Counted from the stretch's first letter, positions 1 through 9,346 are shown. The stretch: DNA of 64,000 nucleotides from JAVJSU01 sp040219275 (GCA_040219275.1 JAVJSU010000072.1:1-64000); one strand, 5' to 3'. Notes: generated by a model from the sequence alone, not told the origin. Made by a program: numbers and translations.

Positions 1-825
1 GTTGTCCTACGTTGCGGCGAGCATCGTAAAGTGCTGAGCGGCAGTGTCGCGGATACAACGGTCAATGCGATGGAATTGATGGCAGTGGTGAACGGGCTGA
101 AAGCACTCAAAACAGTGAACCAGACCGTCACGATTTACACAGACTCGAAGTATGTATCACGTGGGGTCAACGAGTGGCTTGCTGACTGGATCGCACGCGG
201 CTGGCAGACTGCTGCCAAACAGCCCGTCGCCAATCGTGAGTTATGGGAAGCCCTTCAGACTTTGCTTCAAACTCATACAGTTACGGTGAAGTGGATTCCG
301 CGTGAACAGAATGCTGAAGCAGATGGACTGGCACAGGAAGCACGTCTCAATCATGGTATGACAGCGACAACTAAATCGACAACACAGCAGATCACACATT
401 TGATGATCGCGGGCAGTCGGGATGCCACCCCGCAAATGCTGGATTACGCCAGACGAGCAGTACGTCGCGCTCACGATAAAGGCTTCACCATTCTGGTTGG
501 AGATAATCCGAAAGGTGTGGATATGGCGGTGGTGCGTGAATGTCGTCGTTTGCAGATACCGGTGATTGTAGCGGGTGCGGGTAACTTTCCGCGCAATGGC
601 GGATGCAAACACGGAAGCTATGTCAAAGTGCATCGGGATACCTATCGCGCATCCGGTGGGTATCTGCTCAATCGCTACACCGTGCGGGATCGCTGGCTGG
701 TGGATCAAGCTCAAATTGGTCTCTTCGTATGGGATGGCGACAGTCCAGGTACAAAAGCGGGCTACGACTATGCAACCCAACGTGGCAAAGATGCTCATCT
801 CATCAATTTTGGTATGGAGGTCTAA
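1..825 (+). CDS. RNase HI fused to a SLOG-family domain (5' end outside window)
   Basis: The reading frame is open from base 1, so the true start lies upstream; the GTG at 31 falls inside the RNase H fold. Residues 1-115 look like RNase HI: Glu in NAMELMAV, Asp in YTDSKYV and Asp in NAEADGLA match three of the four metal-binding acidic residues, and the first Asp should lie before base 1. RNase HI cuts the RNA strand of RNA:DNA hybrids. After a Thr/Gln-rich linker, a second domain begins with MIAGSRD and continues with a Rossmann-like segment (ILVGDNPKGVD, then IPVIVAGAG). This resembles the SLOG/YspA-DprA-like nucleotide- or nucleic-acid-binding superfamily. The stop lies 2 bp before the next ATG, so the two genes are probably co-transcribed. 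Role in plasmid or ICE DNA metabolism is inference. The domain fusion is uncommon. Confidence 0.8.
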   Translation, partial: VVLRCGEHRKVLSGSVADTTVNAMELMAVVNGLKALKTVNQTVTIYTDSKYVSRGVNEWLADWIARGWQTAAKQPVANRELWEALQTLLQTHTVTVKWIPREQNAEADGLAQEARLNHGMTATTKSTTQQITHLMIAGSRDATPQMLDYARRAVRRAHDKGFTILVGDNPKGVDMAVVRECRRLQIPVIVAGAGNFPRNGGCKHGSYVKVHRDTYRASGGYLLNRYTVRDRWLVDQAQIGLFVWDGDSPGTKAGYDYATQRGKDAHLINFGMEV

Positions 826-827
826 TC

Positions 828-2681
828 ATGGCTTCAATCATTATTGCACTATCGACTTATGGTAGTCAGCGCGTCAAACATCCGCACAGCGGACAGATGA
901 TTAGTGCCTACAAAATGGGCTATTCGTCAGCAGCCAGTGCGGTACTGCTGGCATTGTATGGTGATCAGGCACGCGATGTCTCGTCAAAACATGCCTCCTA
1001 TCATTACATCCAGATTGATAGCGAAGTAACCGTTCGTCACGGATACATCCTGCTCAAAATCACGGCTGAAGAACTGGCAAAAGCCGAAGCGATTACCCGC
1101 AAAACGCATCGTCCAGCCGTGTATCGCTGGCAAGAGAATGTATGGCAGGAATTTCCGTGTATCAATCAGGCGGACTACACCACCATGATCGGACGTTCGG
1201 GACCTGATTTCAATCCAACCGGTATGCTGCTTGTGTCAGCAAGTACAGGTGAAGCCGAATCAGCGATTGCGGGCATCACGGTTGAGAAAAGCCAGCGTAG
1301 CCCGTCGGACACGCCATGGCACTGGTTGCGTGGCGATACCTACCCGCATCGTGATTTGTTGAAACGCTGGGGTTGTCGTTGGAGCAAAAAGCGCAAGGCA
1401 TGGTATTACATGGGTGCGACTTTACCAGATGCTGTTCAGCAACTCATTGACGAGCTAGAAACAACTGCGACTGCAAATGAGGATGACCACGATCCTTGCT
1501 CGATTGAAGAAGCTGCTGAGGTTCTTGGTTTACAAGTGAAATCGGAACCACTTACACCACAACCGGAGCATCCACCGCGTTTGTTCGATTTGAACGAGAC
1601 GGTGTATGCACGTCACGATCTGGAAACGCTGGATGGCAAAGCTGTTCCAACGGGAACGAGTGGTGTCATCACCCGTCTGTACAATCGTAATGGTAAACAT
1701 GGCTGGAGCTATGATGTGGACTTTACAGGCATTGGCACAGGCTGGTTTTTCGAGCGTGAACTGAGCAGTCTGGAACCGATAGCGGGTATTCGTATCACTC
1801 ACGGTAGCGTGGTTCCGCCGGGGGCAGTATCGCCACTGTCTGACATGGAAATCAAACGAAATTTGCTCGAAAGTGGGCATCAGCCGGAAGCCATTGAAGA
1901 CATCGAATTGCTGTCTGACAAAGCGGACGATATCGAAGAAGATGAACCCAAAATCCGCATTATCAAACCCAATCTGGATGTGTCCGACGGTGAAGAAGCA
2001 GATGCAGTTATCACGGCGGTGCGTCAGACGAAACTTGAAGTGTTACCTGTCTTACAATCATCCAATAGCCCATCATCGGGGCGACGTAACCTAGTTCGTA
2101 TTCCACAAGCTGTATGTGGTGAATTGACCGGAAGCATCACGGGTAGTGTCTGGTGTTATGGCTATGGCATCCATGATGGCATCTGCGTCTACCTGAATAT
2201 GGGTGGACCGCGCATGGCAGTAGAAGCCATTCGTGCGAAACTTGCCAAAGGTGACATCGTTTCATGCGTGCCGTGGGACGCTCCAAGCGTTGAACTGACA
2301 GCAGGTGAAGGCAATACAGGCATGTACAGCGCCTTTATGCAAAACATTCCTGAAGCCAAATTCACATCCCTGATTCTATGTCATGAACTGCTCACTCAAC
2401 CGAACTATGGTGGAGCCAGCACAACCTTCATGATTCATGTATCGGATGAGCAGGCGATGGCGCAACTGCATCAGCACATCACAAAGCTGGTCAAAGTCGC
2501 GGTGTTCCCGGAATGGACAGGCTATCTGTGGGATGCTGGACAACGGGCGATGTTGCTTCGTACGACACGCACCGGAGGTGATGTCAAGCTCTGGACGATC
2601 TCACTGAATGATTCTGGATGGACACGGCTCATCACGGGTGGATTGGCTCAAAACATCATCAGGCTACCGCAAAACCTCTAA
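828..2681 (+). CDS. Hypothetical protein with a SH3-like segment
   Basis: A 617-residue protein of unrecognised family. I chose the ATG at 828 because GGAGG lies just upstream (817-821) and the gene then follows the previous stop by 2 bp; the longer open frame back to 603 only overlaps that gene. Around residues 160-208 is a basic, Trp-rich segment (WHWLRGDTYPHRD, then WSKKRKAWYY) resembling small nucleic-acid-binding modules of phage and plasmid proteins. Around residues 250-315 is a beta-rich SH3-like stretch (TVYARHD, GTSGVITRL, WSYDVDF). The C-terminal third (from about residue 420) begins with RNLVRIPQAVCGELTGS. It sits between the RNase H fusion and the methyltransferase-helicase, so a role in DNA handling on the element is likely but unproven. 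Confidence 0.7.
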   Translation: MASIIIALSTYGSQRVKHPHSGQMISAYKMGYSSAASAVLLALYGDQARDVSSKHASYHYIQIDSEVTVRHGYILLKITAEELAKAEAITRKTHRPAVYRWQENVWQEFPCINQADYTTMIGRSGPDFNPTGMLLVSASTGEAESAIAGITVEKSQRSPSDTPWHWLRGDTYPHRDLLKRWGCRWSKKRKAWYYMGATLPDAVQQLIDELETTATANEDDHDPCSIEEAAEVLGLQVKSEPLTPQPEHPPRLFDLNETVYARHDLETLDGKAVPTGTSGVITRLYNRNGKHGWSYDVDFTGIGTGWFFERELSSLEPIAGIRITHGSVVPPGAVSPLSDMEIKRNLLESGHQPEAIEDIELLSDKADDIEEDEPKIRIIKPNLDVSDGEEADAVITAVRQTKLEVLPVLQSSNSPSSGRRNLVRIPQAVCGELTGSITGSVWCYGYGIHDGICVYLNMGGPRMAVEAIRAKLAKGDIVSCVPWDAPSVELTAGEGNTGMYSAFMQNIPEAKFTSLILCHELLTQPNYGGASTTFMIHVSDEQAMAQLHQHITKLVKVAVFPEWTGYLWDAGQRAMLLRTTRTGGDVKLWTISLNDSGWTRLITGGLAQNIIRLPQNL

Positions 2682-2707
2682 GCCCTTCTGTATATAAGAT
2701 AACTCAC

Positions 2708-2738
2708 GGCCACTTGTTCAATGCAGGTGGCTGTTTTT
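2708..2738 (+). terminator. Rho-independent terminator
   Basis: GCCAC pairs with GTGGC across an AT-rich loop and is followed directly by TTTTT. It lies 27 bp after the stop of the hypothetical gene ending at 2681. Because the hairpin contains the ATG at 2721, that ATG is unlikely to be the start of the next gene. Confidence 0.65.
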
Positions 2739-2759
2739 GATTCTGGAAAGGACTGTAAC

Positions 2760-5700
2760 GTGGCTAGATTAATTTCCAAAGAAAAACTCGGCTTCCTGCC
2801 GATAGAACCACATCATCATGAAGCAATTATTTCACTGATTGCACCCGCGACAACTGCTCATCGTCTCCTCGACCCCTTTGCTGGTGAAGGCGAATTTCTC
2901 GAAGTGGCTGCCAATGTCTGGAATGTCACACCCTACGCCAACGAACTCGACGGAGAACGTGCATCCAAATGTATTGAACGTTTTGGTCCGAAACAGGCAG
3001 TGCGTTGTGATGTGGAACGCCTGATTGCCAGCAATAACGCATTTTCACTGGGCTGGTATAACCCGCCTTACGATCATGATGCGCTCAGTTCTGGCAATAA
3101 GCGGGTTGAGTTTCGTTATCTACGTCATGCCTGGAAATGGATTCAGGATGGCGGTCTCGTACTATGGGCAGTCTATATCCAGCACCTCACCGAAGATGTC
3201 GCTGCATTCTTGTCCAAAAACAGCATTCGCGTCGATGTTTGGGCACTGCCGGGCAAGCATCTTGGGGAATACAATCAGATTGTGGTTGCCGCCGTCAAAG
3301 GCTTAAATCCGAATCCAGAAGCCATGTATGACCAGATCATGACACAAAAGGCTGATCCACAGGTTTTGACCGTACAACCTGAACCTGTCTATAAACTCCC
3401 TGCACCGAAGCCTTTATCGCGCTTTGTTTTTGCGCCGGATGTCATTGATGAACAGCAAGGTCTACGCCTGATTGAAGAACAGGGCGCATGGAAATCACAT
3501 GGCTTTCAGGCACTGCTGGGAATTCCACCTGCACCCGAACAGATTGAACCTGTGGTTGCACCACGTCCCGGTCATATGGCGTTGGTGCTCGCGGCTGGTG
3601 TCGCAGATGGTGCGGTGATTGATACTGAATGCTACGGCACAGTCGCCATTCGTGGCAAGACCCAGCATGTTGAACAGATTGCCCGTGTGGATGTCGAATC
3701 TGACCCGAATGATCCAGAACGACAGGTCAAGAAAACAACCATCCGCCTGAAGCCTTCGACCACGCTCACACTGCTTGCCGAAGATGGTACGCTGGTTGAG
3801 ATGGATGGGGATGATGCGCTGTTGGAGTTCATCACCAGCAATAAAAAGGCATTAGCAACTTATCTCAACAATAAGTTTTCGCCAGCTTATAAGTTCGACA
3901 TGAATGGTCTCCGCCGTTTTCTGGATAGAGTCAAGTTAAAGGGCAAATATCCGCTCTACGCTGCCCAAAAACACGTCATCGCCGCGATTACGAAGGGCTT
4001 TGAAAAACGCGATAGTATCCTGCTGGTGGGACAAATGGGTGTGGGCAAAACGGCGATGGGAGGTACTGCGGCAATCGCTATTGCATCGAGTGCCGTCCAG
4101 AAAATCGCCGATGATATGCGAGCAGATCAAGTGATATTGGTAGTTGCACCGCCGCACCTCATTGATAAATGGAAACGTGAACTGCTCAGCATCTATCCCA
4201 ACAGCATTATTGAAAGATTGGATCGACATGAAGATATCAAGCGATTCATGTCCCGTGCTGAAAAAATCGGTGCAGGTGTACCTAAGATCGGTCTCATCAA
4301 ACGTGACCTAACCAAGTTGGGTTGCAGTCGGGATATCGCTGTTGTCTGGCGCAATGAACCAATTGCTCTGTGGCGACATAATCAACCCACACCGGAGGGT
4401 TATGAACCGAACCAACGAATTGTCAAACAGCGCGTGCCGAAGTGTCCACATTGTGGTTGTACCGTCATGCAAGAGCGCAAAGGAACGAGCGTCCCCGCAT
4501 CGGAGAGCTGGTTGAAATCGGGCAAACGTGCCTGTGCAGTCTGTCAGACACCCTTATGGCAAGACGCACGGGATCGCGGTTCACGTCCGAAACCCGGACA
4601 TAAATATGCCCCCAAGAATCCACGTTATCGTCTCGATGAATACCTCAAAAAAGTCTATCCAGATCGAGTCTACTTGTTGGTCTGGGATGAAATCCATGAG
4701 GCGGCAAACGGGGATACAGGAAATGGGGAGTCATTCGGCAGACTAGCAGGCATGGCACAGAAGGTGCTGGCAATGACAGGCACACCGTTCAATGGTAAAT
4801 CGTCCTCGCTTTTCAATATTGAATACCATTTGAATCCGCGTGTCAGACGACGCTACAACTGGGGCGGTGCAGACCGTTTCAGTCGTAAAGAACGCGGCTC
4901 AAGCCGTTTCCAGAGTGTGCTGGAGGGTGCAGGCAAACAGCGTGGACGGGCTGAATCAAGTTGGGTGTCGGACATGGGTGTGCGTGAGCAAGTTGTTGAA
5001 GAACGTCCAACTTACGACAGCAACACAGGTGCTTTTACGGGTACATCAACGTATGAGAGGCCTTATCAGGAAGCTCCAGGAATTTCTCCTTTGCTGGTGG
5101 CTGAAGTTCTCGATCATGCGATTTTCTTCTCGTTGGCGGATTTGGGTAAGGCATTGCCGGACTATGAAGAAGTTGCGCTTCCGGTTGAGATGGATGCCGA
5201 TACCTACGATGAGTATGACCGCACCCGTTCCTTGCTCAAGGATTATTTAATTCAGCGGCGCTGGGAGGGAGACACGACCTTTCGTGGCAGTTATCTGCAG
5301 TGGAGCCTGGGCTGGATCAATGCGGCGTTTCGTCCGACAGAAGTAATCCACAACATCAAACACCCGATCACCGGTGAGAAGCGTCCACATGTGGTTACAC
5401 GCATTCCGTCTTACGGCGAGGATCGGGTCTACGCCAAAGAACAGGCATTAATTGACCTGCTCAAGCAAGAACTGGCGGATGGTCGTCCCTGTGTGGTTTA
5501 TCTGCGTCAGACGGCAACCAAAGACATCCAACCACGCATTGAGTCGCTGATTCGCAAGCATGTGCCGGGTGCGGTGCCCTACATTCTGAAGAACACAGTC
5601 ACTGCCGAACGCCGTGAAAAAGTGATTGAAGCTGAACGCACAAAAGGCATGAACGTACTCATTACCAACCCTGAGTTAGTGAAAACTGGATTAGATTTGC

Positions 5701-6743
5701 TGTTCAGTCCGACACTAATCTTTCACGAGATCACGTTCAACTTGGGGACGATGATGCAAGCTGCCGCCCGTGCCTATCGCCTGAATCAAACGCATGAGCA
5801 ATGTAAAACTTTCTACATTTTTGCTGAGGGGACGATGGAGCATACAGCCGTCCAGCTCATGAGTCGTAAACAACGCGCCGCGAAATTGCTCACCGGTGAT
5901 GTGGGTTTAACAGGTCTCGATGCCCTGACGGAACAGGAATCTGGATTTGAGGAAGCCTTGCTGAATGCGATTGCCAAAGAAGAAGCCTTACTCGATCCCA
6001 GTGAGATGTTCAAGGTCAGTGCGGAACAGAGTGAAATTGATGCCGAAGATATGGCGTACTGGAATGTCGAAGTCGCCGACGATGAACCTGAAATCACCGT
6101 AACTCAAGATGATCCATTGGTGCAGGTTGCGATTGAACTCGGCGGTGTTCTTGTTGAAGAAGATACGTCTCCAATTCGAGAAACTGTCGCTAAGTCCTCA
6201 GATGGGACAGGCAAATTGCATCGATATGTCACACGTTATCTGGATACCGTACACCTGATTCATGAGGACAAGAAACGGGCGAAGTTACAGGCAAAACTGC
6301 TAACGATCCTGACCGATGGTGTGCAAAATGATGATGAAACTTATAAAGTCATTGGGATGCGCGACCCGGACTTTAGTCAGTATCCGGTTCACGAAGAGAG
6401 TATGGTACGCCATGTTCGTGGCTGGCTGAAACAACATCGCTTTGTTTTCATGGGTTGTGAGGACGAAAGCGCCGCGACCATTGTTGATCTGGCGAAACAG
6501 GCGTTGGGACTCACCCCCATCAAGCTCGGCATCTTCGAGAAGTTACAGGATATGCAAGATGAAGAACTACAGGCATCCGCAAAGCACACATCACGGCAGT
6601 CAGACAAGAAGCGGAAGCGTGGAAAAATCGACCTGATGGCAATTCCGGGAGATGAGCCAACTGAGGTATCTGTCCCAAAGCGCCCTTTAGTGCGGAAACA
6701 AAGCACAGAGGAAGAATTGCCCACCCAGCTAGCAATGTTCTAA
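2760..6743 (+). CDS. DNA methyltransferase-SNF2 helicase fusion protein
   Basis: A 1327-residue fusion. I start it at GTG 2760, preceded by GGAAAGGA, because the upstream in-frame ATG (2721) lies within a terminator hairpin. Residues about 30-180 form a SAM-dependent DNA methyltransferase: LLDPFAGEGEF (motif I) and NPPY at about 100 (motif IV, amino-methylating class, DUF6094-like). Residues about 410-1040 form a superfamily 2 helicase: Walker A GQMGVGKTA at about 422, a CxxC...CxxC zinc finger near 561-598, DEIH at about 642, TGTPFNG at about 673, and arginine-finger motif QAAARAYRLNQ near 997. The C-terminal 300 residues are unassigned and contain a short DPLVQVAIELGGV motif also found in the acidic protein at 53584-54756. 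Such fusions occur in large mobile elements. They may modify or remodel element DNA, but the function is inferred. Confidence 0.85.
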   Translation: MARLISKEKLGFLPIEPHHHEAIISLIAPATTAHRLLDPFAGEGEFLEVAANVWNVTPYANELDGERASKCIERFGPKQAVRCDVERLIASNNAFSLGWYNPPYDHDALSSGNKRVEFRYLRHAWKWIQDGGLVLWAVYIQHLTEDVAAFLSKNSIRVDVWALPGKHLGEYNQIVVAAVKGLNPNPEAMYDQIMTQKADPQVLTVQPEPVYKLPAPKPLSRFVFAPDVIDEQQGLRLIEEQGAWKSHGFQALLGIPPAPEQIEPVVAPRPGHMALVLAAGVADGAVIDTECYGTVAIRGKTQHVEQIARVDVESDPNDPERQVKKTTIRLKPSTTLTLLAEDGTLVEMDGDDALLEFITSNKKALATYLNNKFSPAYKFDMNGLRRFLDRVKLKGKYPLYAAQKHVIAAITKGFEKRDSILLVGQMGVGKTAMGGTAAIAIASSAVQKIADDMRADQVILVVAPPHLIDKWKRELLSIYPNSIIERLDRHEDIKRFMSRAEKIGAGVPKIGLIKRDLTKLGCSRDIAVVWRNEPIALWRHNQPTPEGYEPNQRIVKQRVPKCPHCGCTVMQERKGTSVPASESWLKSGKRACAVCQTPLWQDARDRGSRPKPGHKYAPKNPRYRLDEYLKKVYPDRVYLLVWDEIHEAANGDTGNGESFGRLAGMAQKVLAMTGTPFNGKSSSLFNIEYHLNPRVRRRYNWGGADRFSRKERGSSRFQSVLEGAGKQRGRAESSWVSDMGVREQVVEERPTYDSNTGAFTGTSTYERPYQEAPGISPLLVAEVLDHAIFFSLADLGKALPDYEEVALPVEMDADTYDEYDRTRSLLKDYLIQRRWEGDTTFRGSYLQWSLGWINAAFRPTEVIHNIKHPITGEKRPHVVTRIPSYGEDRVYAKEQALIDLLKQELADGRPCVVYLRQTATKDIQPRIESLIRKHVPGAVPYILKNTVTAERREKVIEAERTKGMNVLITNPELVKTGLDLLFSPTLIFHEITFNLGTMMQAAARAYRLNQTHEQCKTFYIFAEGTMEHTAVQLMSRKQRAAKLLTGDVGLTGLDALTEQESGFEEALLNAIAKEEALLDPSEMFKVSAEQSEIDAEDMAYWNVEVADDEPEITVTQDDPLVQVAIELGGVLVEEDTSPIRETVAKSSDGTGKLHRYVTRYLDTVHLIHEDKKRAKLQAKLLTILTDGVQNDDETYKVIGMRDPDFSQYPVHEESMVRHVRGWLKQHRFVFMGCEDESAATIVDLAKQALGLTPIKLGIFEKLQDMQDEELQASAKHTSRQSDKKRKRGKIDLMAIPGDEPTEVSVPKRPLVRKQSTEEELPTQLAMF

Positions 6744-7669
6744 TCCCCGACGAAACCTGTCAGTTCCTCGAAGCACTGCTGGTACGGAGCGATGCCTATC
6801 TCCACAATAGCTGTCTGACACTCACTGCCATTCACCCGGATGGCAAACATCGAACCCCTTCACGCCATATACCACTGGATCAGCCTGCCCTACTCGAAAA
6901 TGCACTGACGAGCTTGATGGAAAGCAATCGGCTTGGTTGGGGTGCATTTGTGGCGATGGGTTTACGCAGACAGGGATTGAAGCGTTATCAACGTGGCAGA
7001 GAGTCAGATATTCTGGCTCTGCCTGCTGTCTTTGTGGATGTGGATCGTTCAGATGAGGAAACACTACGCCGCTTACAAGCAATACAGCCACGACCTTCTT
7101 GTATCACGTTTTCGGGAGGTGGTTATCACGCTTACTGGTGGTTGAACGAACCTCTGTCTGACATGACGCTGGCACGTACTATCTTGCGTGGATTGCAGCG
7201 AAAGGCTGGTGGAGATGCTTTGAGTGTGGTTAATTCGCTGCGCTTACCCGGCAGTCGGAATAGCAAGCCACAGCGTCACAACGCGCTTTGTCATATCGTT
7301 GAACAGCAGAACAGCTACTATCCCGCAACAGCATTTGAACAGCTTCTGCCACGTCCGATGAAAAAGCTAGTCCCGCAACGCACAAAAAAGCCAAACCGTC
7401 AGCATCGAGCAGGGAATACGCTCAATCCAGCATTACTACAAGCTGTTTCCGATCATCTGCTTCACATGGGTTATGTCGGACGCGGCGATTGGTTGAGCGG
7501 TCATTGCCTCTATCCACACCAGCATCAGCACGATGACCGTCATCCCAGCTTCGGCTTTAACACCAGTACAGGTTATGGGAATTGTTTTCGCTGTGGTTCG
7601 ATCTTGCTGAAAGACATCTGCCTCACTTTAGGAATTCAGCCTGATGACTACGGCGGGCTATTTCTGTAA
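6716..7669 (+). CDS. DNA primase/replication-like protein with zinc finger
   Basis: The segment GWGAFVAMGLRR, then LPAVFVDVDR (acidic motif), FSGGGYHAYW and LRLPGSRNSK matches the catalytic core of archaeo-eukaryotic-type primase or RepB-like replication proteins of plasmids and phages. The C-terminus has a CHC2-type zinc-binding motif (GHCLYPHQHQHDDRHPSF, then CFRCG), as in DnaG-type N-termini. The obvious TTG at 6914 would cut off a conserved-looking N-terminal stretch (FLEALL, TLTAIHPDG, PSRHIPL). The frame is open back to a stop at 6662 and contains no ATG, GTG or TTG before 6914. I extend to a possible ATT start at 6716 overlapping the helicase gene by 28 bp, but the start remains uncertain. 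It would supply primers for replication or conjugative transfer (inference). Confidence 0.7.
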   Translation: MAHPASNVLIPDETCQFLEALLVRSDAYLHNSCLTLTAIHPDGKHRTPSRHIPLDQPALLENALTSLMESNRLGWGAFVAMGLRRQGLKRYQRGRESDILALPAVFVDVDRSDEETLRRLQAIQPRPSCITFSGGGYHAYWWLNEPLSDMTLARTILRGLQRKAGGDALSVVNSLRLPGSRNSKPQRHNALCHIVEQQNSYYPATAFEQLLPRPMKKLVPQRTKKPNRQHRAGNTLNPALLQAVSDHLLHMGYVGRGDWLSGHCLYPHQHQHDDRHPSFGFNTSTGYGNCFRCGSILLKDICLTLGIQPDDYGGLFL

Positions 7670-7679
7670 GAGTGATTGA

Positions 7680-8246
7680 TCAATTATGCTTTCTAAGAAG
7701 GATATAGATCGAATCATCCTCATCCATTTCCGTATAGCGTTGCATTTCAACTATGTCGTAGCTCTCTCCAATAATTTCTTGTAGTTTTTCCTCAGTGTAG
7801 TATGTGAATTGCAGTCCATGCATTTCCTCACTACCTTCACCGTACCAGAACGAATGATGTGCAAGTCCATTTGGTTTCAGGGCTTGCAACTGTTGCTTCA
7901 ATGACTGAATCAATTGTTCTTGCGTGAGATGATATAGAACTTTGTTGGAGTAGATACAATCAAATTTTCGATCTGTTTTCATGGTAACTGCGTCAAGCTG
8001 TAATAAATCTGCATCGGGATTTGAGGCTTTAAAGCGTTCTAGAAACAAAGGTGAAACGTCTGAGCCAGTCACATTGAACTTCTCACCAAGTAGCATCAAA
8101 TCTTTGCCCGGTCCCATGCCAAGCTCTAGGACAGTTGACCCTTCTGGCAGATGTTTCCCAAGTACATCAATCAACAGTTTGCCATCATAGCCTTCAGCCA
8201 TTTGAATGTATTGTTCTACATTCTTCTGGATATTGTAGTAACTCAT
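7680..8246 (-). CDS. Class I SAM-dependent methyltransferase
   Basis: A 188-residue soluble enzyme. VLELGMGPGKDLMLL is the glycine-rich SAM-binding motif I, GSDVSPLFLERF carries the acidic residue that binds the ribose, and FDCIYSNKVLYHL is motif IV/post-motif. No DNA-methylase NPPY motif is present, so the substrate is more likely a small molecule or protein, but it cannot be named. The gene lies on the opposite strand to the neighbouring element genes and ends 11 bp from the primase gene stop. It looks like an independently acquired passenger between the primase and the PRTRC region. The ATG at 8246 has an A-rich weak ribosome-binding region. Confidence 0.75.
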   Translation of the reverse strand: MSYYNIQKNVEQYIQMAEGYDGKLLIDVLGKHLPEGSTVLELGMGPGKDLMLLGEKFNVTGSDVSPLFLERFKASNPDADLLQLDAVTMKTDRKFDCIYSNKVLYHLTQEQLIQSLKQQLQALKPNGLAHHSFWYGEGSEEMHGLQFTYYTEEKLQEIIGESYDIVEMQRYTEMDEDDSIYILLRKHN

Positions 8247-8295
8247 TTTCTTTGTCTACCCATCATCACATTTTGTATTACAGAAAGGATACATT

Positions 8296-8868
8296 ATGAC
8301 AACACCAAAAGAAACACCTCCAACCATTATCACCCTGACACTGCCCACACCTGAAGGCGGTGGCATCGCACCGGAACGGGCAACCGCAACCCTGCTGATT
8401 CAGCGTGGTGATCTGGCGCATGTCCGGCAGTTTCATTATGCCGGGATGCTGGATGATCTGTTCAATGCGGTTCGTGAAGCAAGCGCATCGCTCGGATTGC
8501 TTGAAGATAACCCGCCTGTCATTCCCGACTTGCTCGCAGAAAAAGCAAAATCGCCAGCAAAACGCAAGACGAAATCAGTCTGGAAAGAAGAGGCTGTAGC
8601 TGACGAAGAACCCACCATCGAGATTCCCCTCAAGAAAGGCACAAAAGCCGTCAAAATCAGCCACCTCAAGATCATCGGCAGTGAAAGCGATGCGGCTGCT
8701 TATCGTCAGGCAACCATACTCGCAGGACGACTCATTGATGGCAATCTCTGGGAAGGCGAAACCCCCATTCGTTTCGATGATGTCTACGCTGTTGCGAAGA
8801 AGATGAAACATCTCACCGACAAAGACTTCTCATTGTTCTCGCTGGAAGACTTTGTGCAGGTTGGTTGA
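8296..8868 (+). CDS. Hypothetical protein upstream of the PRTRC cassette
   Basis: A 190-residue protein with no family I can name firmly. The ATG at 8296 has AGAAAGGA 7 bp upstream. The N-terminal half contains a beta-strand-like ATATLLIQRGDLAHVRQF followed by a helix (MLDDLFNAVREASASLGLL). A charged Lys/Glu-rich linker follows (residues about 85-120), and a C-terminal helical part ends DKDFSLFSLEDFVQVG. By position it could correspond to the protein E slot that precedes protein C in PRTRC cassettes, but I do not see the usual protein E signature and do not assign it. The adjacent genes on both sides are on the minus strand, so its former link to the PRTRC genes appears broken by insertions. 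Confidence 0.6.
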   Translation: MTTPKETPPTIITLTLPTPEGGGIAPERATATLLIQRGDLAHVRQFHYAGMLDDLFNAVREASASLGLLEDNPPVIPDLLAEKAKSPAKRKTKSVWKEEAVADEEPTIEIPLKKGTKAVKISHLKIIGSESDAAAYRQATILAGRLIDGNLWEGETPIRFDDVYAVAKKMKHLTDKDFSLFSLEDFVQVG

Positions 8869-8893
8869 GCCAATCATTGAAGGGGATATAGAT

Positions 8894-9346
8894 TTATGTT
8901 GCTTGCTTCTCCAGATACGCCTTGTATGATTTCAATAAAGCATTCCCTATATTGGAGCTACCAAACCTTCGATAGAAAAAACCCAATAATCCACGAGCCT
9001 TAACATCGCTCATGATCAGGTGATGTGTGACTCCGGTGCCATTGATCGAAAACTCATCTCTAAAATGTGAATTTGCAGTGACCATTGATCCAGCCTCATA
9101 TTCTTCATCGAATTCAATAATCACACGTTGAGGCTCAATGTTCTTGGAGATGTTTGTACGCTTCATGAGACCTTCATTGGTTTTGATGGTCACAAAATCA
9201 TTACCTTGTTCAACAAGCTCAACACTCGTCAAACCAGGCATCAGACTGACAACGCCTAGATAATGTTCACCGTGATTTTCGAGGGTGTTTATCACAACTT
9301 GTATGTTACATTCAATTTCACTATGGCCTTCAAACCAGATAGACAT
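8894..9346 (-). CDS. SRPBCC-like (START/polyketide-cyclase fold) protein
   Basis: A 150-residue protein. I chose ATG 9346 because AAGGA lies 7 bp upstream; the TTG at 9376 has no ribosome-binding site. The alternating pattern (MSIWFEGHSEIECN, helix, VSLMPGLTSVELV, VTIKTNEG, RVIIEFDEEYEAG, a final helix LLGFFYRRFGSSN...LLKSYKAYLEK) fits the START-like helix-grip fold that binds hydrophobic ligands in a central cavity. The ligand is unknown. It is a second minus-strand passenger in the PRTRC region and appears unrelated to element mobility. Assignment to the fold comes from pattern, not from a database match. Confidence 0.55.
   Translation of the reverse strand: MSIWFEGHSEIECNIQVVINTLENHGEHYLGVVSLMPGLTSVELVEQGNDFVTIKTNEGLMKRTNISKNIEPQRVIIEFDEEYEAGSMVTANSHFRDEFSINGTGVTHHLIMSDVKARGLLGFFYRRFGSSNIGNALLKSYKAYLEKQAT

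Noticed and set aside
2721..2759. ATG 2721 as start of the methyltransferase-helicase
   Set aside because: It lies in a terminator hairpin, and GTG 2760 has a good ribosome-binding site.
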